The notes under the pieces: generated by a model
The model's database searches: none
What the model saw: the letters and a program-made list of their open reading frames with translations, nothing else
What the model was told of the DNA's origin: nothing
Made by a program: the position numbers and the translations under genes
Assembly: GCA_036351675.1 (NCBI GenBank)
Contig: JAZBPO010000369.1
Coordinates: forward strand, 1 to 11,711
Reading direction: 5' to 3'
DNA from: JAZBPO01 sp036351675
GTDB taxonomy: Bacteria > Pseudomonadota > Gammaproteobacteria > Pseudomonadales > Azotimanducaceae
DNA length: 11,711 bases
Shown: one piece after another, positions 7,957-11,711 of the stretch
Numbering within the stretch: the stretch's first letter is position 1
Layout: the number at the start of each line of letters is the position of its first letter

Positions 7957-7993
7957 GTGGCGGAATCGGCCGATGATCGGTCGGATCCGCCAC
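7957..7993. terminator. 37-nt dyad after the DPP IV stop, probable terminator
   Basis: An almost complete palindrome begins 4 nt after the stop codon. The outer arms GTGGCGGA and TCCGCCAC are perfect 8-bp complements, and the inner part CGGCCGAT/ATCGGTCG pairs except for one G-T position; two bases between the arms do not pair. There is no T-tract after it on either strand, so it is not a classical intrinsic terminator. It may act as an mRNA 3'-end stabiliser, a weak terminator or a protein-binding site. Confidence 0.5.
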
Positions 7994-8054
7994 GGTCAGC
8001 GCGTGCTCGGGCCGAAAACCGGGGGCTGCAAGCGGGCACGCGAATTGCTGTGAC

Positions 8055-8071
8055 AACTTCGTCGAACTTCG
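8055..8071 (+). repeat. short direct repeat AACTTCG ahead of the DUF454-like gene
   Basis: AACTTCG occurs at 8055-8061 and again at 8065-8071, one helical turn apart (10 bp), just before the ribosome binding site. It could be an activator or repressor site, or chance. Confidence 0.2.
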
Positions 8072-8074
8072 GAG
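8071..8074 (+). promoter_or_regulatory. ribosome binding site for the GTG start at 8082
   Basis: GGAG lies 7 nt upstream of the GTG at 8082. No in-frame ATG lies near the N-terminus, so this site is what supports the GTG start. Confidence 0.5.
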
Positions 8075-8081
8075 ACCGACC

Positions 8082-8462
8082 GTGGACCCGCAGCACCTTC
8101 CCCATCGCCTCGACGCCCATCCGCGCCTGACGCCGCTGGCGCGCCTCGCCTGGCTGCTGCTCGGCCTGCTCGCGCTCGCGATCGCGTGCATCGGCCTGGT
8201 GTTGCCGATCTTTCCGGGTCTGCCCTTCGGCATCCTCGCCGGTCTCTGCTTCGCGACCGCCTCCCGTCGCCTGCAGATCCACCTCGAACGCATACCCGCG
8301 CTGCGCAGGCCGCTCCACAGCTGGCACCGCGCGCGCCATGCGGGGGTGCGTGAGCAACTGCGTACTGCCGGAGCGCTCATGGCGCTGGCCCTGGTCGAGG
8401 CCCTGCGCTGGCTGACGCGGCCCTTCGCCAGCCGTCGCGCCGAGGGCATGGCCAGGCGCTGA
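8082..8462 (+). CDS. DUF454 (YbaN-like) small inner-membrane protein
   Basis: The product is 126 residues, close to the length of E. coli YbaN (about 125). After a polar N-terminus, residues about 21-62 form two membrane segments. They contain CIGLVLPIFPGLPFGILAG, which matches the DUF454 pattern of a G-x-x-LP-x-x-P-x-x-PF hairpin, followed by the family-like CFATASRRLQ at the membrane exit. The C-terminal half has a basic, His- and Arg-rich stretch (about 64-87) and one more hydrophobic helix (about 90-108). The family is widespread in Pseudomonadota and has no established biochemical role. The gene uses a GTG start supported by a GGAG. It begins 128 bp after the peptidase stop, beyond the dyad, and converges with the receptor gene. 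Family assignment rests on pattern recognition and is moderately sure. Confidence 0.7.
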   Translation: MDPQHLPHRLDAHPRLTPLARLAWLLLGLLALAIACIGLVLPIFPGLPFGILAGLCFATASRRLQIHLERIPALRRPLHSWHRARHAGVREQLRTAGALMALALVEALRWLTRPFASRRAEGMARR

Positions 8463-8551
8463 GACGTGAGCTGGCCGCAGCTGGCGTGAGACCGGTGCGG
8501 GCTCGCCGAGCGGGCAGGGAATGACCGACCCGGCGAGGCGTCCCGCGCCGC
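8463..8551. other. convergent intergenic spacer
   Basis: This 89-bp gap separates the stop codons of the DUF454-like gene and the receptor gene. I see a short tandem AGCTGGC but no convincing hairpin with a T-tract on either strand. Confidence 0.4.
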
Positions 8552-10696
8552 TCAGAGGTCGACGGACACCGTGAGGCGGGCGTTCAGCGGGCGGCCCGTG
8601 GAGATGTTGTCGTTGCTGTGTGCGTCGGGGAAATACTCCTCGTCGAGGAGGTTCTCGATGTTGAGCTGGAGCTGCGTCCGGGCGTTCAGCTGATAGAAGG
8701 CGGCCGCGTCGACGCGCGTGTAGCTCGGCACCTCGACGGAGTTGTCCTCCTGGACGAAGAAGCTGTCCTGATAGGTGGCGCCGAGGGCGAGACGGAGACG
8801 GTCGCTCAGCTGGAAGTCGTTCCAGATCGAGAACATGTTGTCCGGCGTCTGTCGCGTCTCGTTGCCGTCTGCGCCGGTGCCGTCGGCGCGGTTCACCTCG
8901 CCGTCGAGCCAGGAGTAGCCTGCGGTGACGCTCCAGCGGTCCGTGACGCGACCGGCGAGCTGCAGCTCGAGGCCGCGGGTCTGCGAGCCCTCGATCACGA
9001 TCAGCTGCTCCTGATCCTCCGGGTCGACGGCCGTGTAGCTCTCGCGGTCGAGCTCGAACACGGCGGCCGTGAAGGCGAGGTCCTCGCGCAGATCCCACTT
9101 CACGCCGAGCTCGCGGTTCTCGAAGAACTGCGGGCGCGTGCTCTCGGAGTCGAGATTCAGCGTCAGGAACTGATCGCCGGAGCGCGGCAGGAAGGTCTCG
9201 CTGTAGCTCGCGTAGATCGACACGTTCTCGGCCGGCTTGTAGATGAAGCCGAGCCGCGGCGTCACCTCCTCGTCCTCGCGCGCGAAGTTCCCGCCCTGCG
9301 CGTCGCCGTCGTTCTCCTCGATGATGTCGAGGACGTCGATGTCGAAGCGATCGAAGCGCAGGCCGAGGACGAGCTTGAACTGCTCGGTGAGGTCGATCTG
9401 ATCCTGCAGGTAGACGGACGTGAAGATCACGTCCGAAGCGCGGTCACGCACGGGCACGTCGAAGCCGAAGGCCGGGATGGCCAGCGGATCGGTGAAGGGG
9501 ACGAAGAGCTGGTCGTCGCCGTTGACAGCGAAGACGTTGTCCTGACGGGCATTCGCCGTCTGCTGATCGCCGTACTCGAAACCGAACAGCAGCGTGTGGC
9601 CGAGGCCGCCGGTCTCGAACTCGCCGACGAGGTTCGCCTGCACGATGAGGTTCTCGCGGTCCGTCGTGTCGCGGTAGCCGTCCAGTTCCACCTCCGCGAA
9701 GGTGCCGTTCGCGACGGTCACTTCCTCGCTCGCGTAGAGGTTCTGGTATCCCTTGTCGTAGTCGGCCCACTGGGCCGTGACGTTGCCGCGCAGGCCGTCC
9801 GAGAACTCGTGGTCCAGCCGCGTGCGCAGGATGTGCGCCTGGAGCGTCGTGAAGTTCTGATCCGGCGAGCCGAAGAAGGTGTCCTCGAAGCCCTCGAGGG
9901 GAACGTCGGGGCCGCCCGCGACATCGCGCGAGGGTACGCCGCGATCCACCACACGGTCGTCGTCGACGTACTCGTAGGAGAAGACGCCCTGCGTACGGTC
10001 ACTGAAGGCGACGGTCAGGGTCGGATTGAGCGCGAACGCTTCCCCACCGAAGAAATCGCGGTGGTTCTCCATGTCCTGGAAGTAGCCGTTGAAGCGCAGG
10101 GCGACGCGGTCGCTCACGACCCGGTTCGTGTCGATGGCGCCGGTCCAGGCGCCGAAGGTGTCCATGCCCGCGTTCAGGCGCGTGAAGCCGCGATCGAGTT
10201 CGGCCCGCTTCTGGACCCGGTTGACCACGCCGCCGCCGCCGCCGCGGCCGAAGAGCAGAGCGTTCGAACCGCGCAGGATCTCGACCTGCTGCACGTTGTA
10301 GAGCGGACGGTAGTACTGGACGTCGTCGCGGACGCCGTCGACGAAGAAGTCCGCCGTCGTCTGTATGCCGCGGATGATCATGGCGTCGCGATGGCCCTCG
10401 CCCTGGCTGATGGCCACGCCGGGCGTGTAGCGGATCACGTCACCCATGCTCATGAAGGCCTGATCCTCGATCTGCGCAGCCGTGAGGATGGACAGGCTCT
10501 GCGGCACGTCGAGGATCGGCGTCGGCGTCTTGACCGAATTGATCTTGTCGATGGAGAGATAGCGGCCCTCGACGAGGACTTCCTCGACGGCGGTCGGATC
10601 GGCCATCTCCGCGGCGTGAGCGGGCAGGGCGATCGCGAGGGCGAGGGCGGTCAGCCGGCCCGGGGCCGTCCGCCGAGGGGAGACGATTCGGTGCAT
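8552..10696 (-). CDS. TonB-dependent siderophore receptor
   Basis: The product is a 714-residue outer-membrane receptor that imports a ferric-siderophore using TonB/ExbBD energy. Residues 1-29 are a signal peptide ending PAHAA. A TonB-box-like EEVLVEG (38-44) follows. The plug domain, about 45-165, shows the siderophore-receptor hallmarks DVPQSLSILT (63-72), YTPGV (90-94), IIRG (107-110), FFVDGVRDD (117-125) and VEILRGSNALLFGRG (138-152). The rest is a beta-barrel with alternating amphipathic strands, including ASYSETFLPRSGDQF and the near-C-terminal NIENLLDEEYF. The protein ends in SVDL rather than the usual terminal aromatic residue. Start 10696 was chosen over 10774 because it puts the signal peptide at the N-terminus and has GGAAG 6 nt upstream (10703-10707). 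The ligand cannot be read from sequence; catecholate or hydroxamate types are both possible. A Fur-like site lies upstream, so iron repression is likely. No siderophore biosynthesis genes are nearby, so it may take up foreign siderophores. Confidence 0.95.
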   Translation of the reverse strand: MHRIVSPRRTAPGRLTALALAIALPAHAAEMADPTAVEEVLVEGRYLSIDKINSVKTPTPILDVPQSLSILTAAQIEDQAFMSMGDVIRYTPGVAISQGEGHRDAMIIRGIQTTADFFVDGVRDDVQYYRPLYNVQQVEILRGSNALLFGRGGGGGVVNRVQKRAELDRGFTRLNAGMDTFGAWTGAIDTNRVVSDRVALRFNGYFQDMENHRDFFGGEAFALNPTLTVAFSDRTQGVFSYEYVDDDRVVDRGVPSRDVAGGPDVPLEGFEDTFFGSPDQNFTTLQAHILRTRLDHEFSDGLRGNVTAQWADYDKGYQNLYASEEVTVANGTFAEVELDGYRDTTDRENLIVQANLVGEFETGGLGHTLLFGFEYGDQQTANARQDNVFAVNGDDQLFVPFTDPLAIPAFGFDVPVRDRASDVIFTSVYLQDQIDLTEQFKLVLGLRFDRFDIDVLDIIEENDGDAQGGNFAREDEEVTPRLGFIYKPAENVSIYASYSETFLPRSGDQFLTLNLDSESTRPQFFENRELGVKWDLREDLAFTAAVFELDRESYTAVDPEDQEQLIVIEGSQTRGLELQLAGRVTDRWSVTAGYSWLDGEVNRADGTGADGNETRQTPDNMFSIWNDFQLSDRLRLALGATYQDSFFVQEDNSVEVPSYTRVDAAAFYQLNARTQLQLNIENLLDEEYFPDAHSNDNISTGRPLNARLTVSVDL

Positions 10697-10702
10697 GCGT
10701 GA

Positions 10703-10707
10703 CTTCC
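10703..10707 (-). promoter_or_regulatory. ribosome binding site supporting the start at 10696
   Basis: On the minus strand GGAAG is followed by 6 nt and then the ATG. The longer start at 10774 would add 26 arginine-rich residues ahead of the signal peptide and would lie inside the candidate promoter. Confidence 0.55.
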
Positions 10708-10745
10708 AGCTGCGACGAGGACGGGAGCGGCCCCGCGAGACGCGA

Positions 10746-10774
10746 ACGGTAAGGCAAACGCATGTGATTCTCAA
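10746..10774 (-). promoter_or_regulatory. candidate promoter of the receptor gene
   Basis: On the minus strand TTGAGA (10774-10769, 4 of 6 to the -35) is followed after 17 nt by TACCGT (10751-10746, 3 of 6 to the -10). The -35 element lies inside the Fur-like site, a typical arrangement for repression. Confidence 0.35.
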
Positions 10775-10778
10775 TTGC
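10760..10778 (-). promoter_or_regulatory. Fur-box-like operator upstream of the receptor
   Basis: The minus-strand 19-mer GCAATTGAGAATCACATGC matches the classical Fur consensus (GATAATGATAATCATTATC) at 11 of 19 positions, with the central TGAGAATCA differing by one base from TGATAATCA. It is an AT-richer patch in very GC-rich DNA, 64 nt upstream of an iron-receptor start and overlapping a candidate -35. Position and context make an iron-dependent operator plausible. Confidence 0.5.
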
Positions 10779-10815
10779 TTTCGACGTGTTCCTTCGGTCG
10801 TTCCGATGAGGGTCC

Positions 10816-10845
10816 GGGCAGCCCGCGCCGGGGCGCGGGCTGCCC
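10816..10845. terminator. perfect 13-bp stem hairpin between the GHR and receptor genes
   Basis: GGGCAGCCCGCGC (10816-10828) and GCGCGGGCTGCCC (10833-10845) are perfect complements around a 4-nt loop. It begins 5 nt beyond the stop codon of the GHR gene. No T-tract follows on the minus strand, so it is a non-canonical terminator or an mRNA 3'-stabilising hairpin that would separate the two transcripts. Confidence 0.6.
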
Positions 10846-10850
10846 CGCCG

Positions 10851-11711
10851 TCATGCCGCGATCGCCTGTCCCGCGAGGCGGCTCCGGTCGTGCGGCGCGT
10901 CGAAGTCGACGACCGGACCGATCGGGAAGATGCCGCTCGGATTCACGGTGCGCTGGCTCTCGTAGTAGTGGCGCTGGATGTGCTGCAGGTCGATGGTTCC
11001 CCGCACGGCGTCGAACTGGGCGATCTCGCGGGTCCAGGCCCAGAGGTTCGGATAGTCCCGGAGCCGACGAAGGTTGCACTTGAAGTGGCCGTGGTAGACC
11101 GCGTCGAAGCGCACCAGGGTCGTGAACAGGCGCACGTCCGCCTCCGTGAAGACGTCACCCGCGAGCCAGCGCTGCCGAGCGAGCCGTGCCTCGAGGTCGT
11201 CCAGGGCGTCGAACAGCTTCGTCGCGGCTTCCTCGTAGGGGCCCTGCTCCGTCGCGAAGCCGGCCTTGTAGACGCCGTTGTTCACCGCGTCGTAGACGCG
11301 GGCGTTGATCGCGTCGATCTCCGCGCGCAGGACCTCGGGATAGAGGTCGAGGGGCCGCACGCCGGGCAATCCGTCGAAGGCGCTGCCGAGCATGCGGATG
11401 ATCTCGGCGGACTCGTTGCTGACGATGCGGTCGGCCTCGAGGTCGTAGAGCACCGGCACCGTGACGCGGCCCGTGTAGTCCGGCGTGGTGTGCGTGTAGA
11501 GCTGGTGCAGGAAGTCCGCACCGAGCACCGGATCGGCGACGACTCCCGGGCCCTCCTCGAAGGTCCAGCCGTGCTCCAGCATGCGCCAGTGCACGACGGA
11601 GACGCCGACGTGTGCCTCGAGGCCCTTCAGCGCGCGGAAGACGAGCGCCCGGTGTGCCCACGGGCAGGCGTAACTGACATAGAGCTGGTAGCGCCCGCTT
11701 TCGGCTGGAAA
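10851..11711 (-). CDS. glutathionyl-hydroquinone reductase (YqjG/ECM4 type GST), 5' partial
   Basis: This cytoplasmic Xi-class glutathione transferase reduces glutathionyl-hydroquinones with glutathione, releasing the hydroquinone. The frame stays open to the right edge, so the start is outside the window; the visible part is 286 residues and probably lacks some 30-50 N-terminal ones. The first visible stretch reads FPAESGRYQLYVSYACPWAH, containing the catalytic cysteine of the family's CPWAHR motif at visible residue 16 (codon 11664-11666). The GSH-binding V-P-V-L (about 84) and NESAEI (about 99-104) follow. The C-terminal helical domain carries LAGDVFTEADVRLF (about 183-196) and VRFD (200-203). 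The family-typical tail with YYESQRTVNPSGIFPIGP is intact. These motifs separate it clearly from ordinary bacterial GSTs. It reads toward the siderophore receptor gene but is separated from it by 154 bp with a strong hairpin and a separate promoter, so co-transcription is unlikely. I see no truncation other than the window edge. Confidence 0.93.
   Translation of the reverse strand, partial: FPAESGRYQLYVSYACPWAHRALVFRALKGLEAHVGVSVVHWRMLEHGWTFEEGPGVVADPVLGADFLHQLYTHTTPDYTGRVTVPVLYDLEADRIVSNESAEIIRMLGSAFDGLPGVRPLDLYPEVLRAEIDAINARVYDAVNNGVYKAGFATEQGPYEEAATKLFDALDDLEARLARQRWLAGDVFTEADVRLFTTLVRFDAVYHGHFKCNLRRLRDYPNLWAWTREIAQFDAVRGTIDLQHIQRHYYESQRTVNPSGIFPIGPVVDFDAPHDRSRLAGQAIAA

Noticed and set aside
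8618..10702. 694-codon open frame antisense to the receptor gene
   Set aside because: It mirrors the receptor gene, with a translation rich in Val, Glu, Arg and Ala and no domain. The receptor frame has all family motifs, so this is a high-GC shadow frame.
1..11711. A defence, secretion, CRISPR or other novel multi-gene system
   Set aside because: The genes are mostly single units with known or housekeeping families. I saw no nuclease, NTPase, toxin-antitoxin pair, repeat array, integrase or transposase.

Overview
The window is GC-rich, densely coding DNA from a Gram-negative bacterium. A TonB-dependent outer-membrane receptor and several proteins with export signals establish the Gram-negative envelope. 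The gene set (a bacterial-type phosphoenolpyruvate carboxylase, an exported DPP IV-type peptidase, a YbaN/DUF454-like protein and a YqjG-type glutathionyl-hydroquinone reductase) suggests Pseudomonadota, most likely Gammaproteobacteria. That placement is inference; the window holds no rRNA, tRNA or other phylogenetic marker.

Layout. Positions 1-448 (+) hold the C-terminal part of an alpha/beta-hydrolase cut by the left edge. Positions 517-2208 (+) encode an exported protein with two VOC (glyoxalase-like) modules and a large unassigned C-terminal region. Positions 2340-2861 (+) encode a small polytopic membrane protein of unknown function. Positions 2876-5626 (-) encode phosphoenolpyruvate carboxylase, convergent with the membrane protein. 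Positions 5704-7953 (+) encode an exported dipeptidyl-peptidase IV, divergent from ppc across a 77-bp spacer that carries an inverted repeat and a candidate promoter. A 37-nt dyad follows its stop codon. Positions 8082-8462 (+) encode a DUF454-like small membrane protein. Positions 8552-10696 (-) encode a TonB-dependent siderophore receptor preceded by a Fur-box-like site. Positions 10851-11711 (-) hold a glutathionyl-hydroquinone reductase cut by the right edge, with a very stable hairpin between it and the receptor gene.

The genes do not form one pathway. They are mostly single transcription units: anaplerotic carbon fixation (ppc), extracytoplasmic peptide degradation (DPP IV), iron acquisition (receptor), quinone/xenobiotic detoxification (GHR) and housekeeping membrane proteins. 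All intergenic gaps are under 160 bp. I saw no mobile element, CRISPR array, tRNA or phage gene, and no convincing new multi-gene system. The most unusual item is the exported double-VOC protein; the most useful regulatory leads are the Fur-like site at 10760-10778 and the dyads at 5648-5680, 7957-7993 and 10816-10845.
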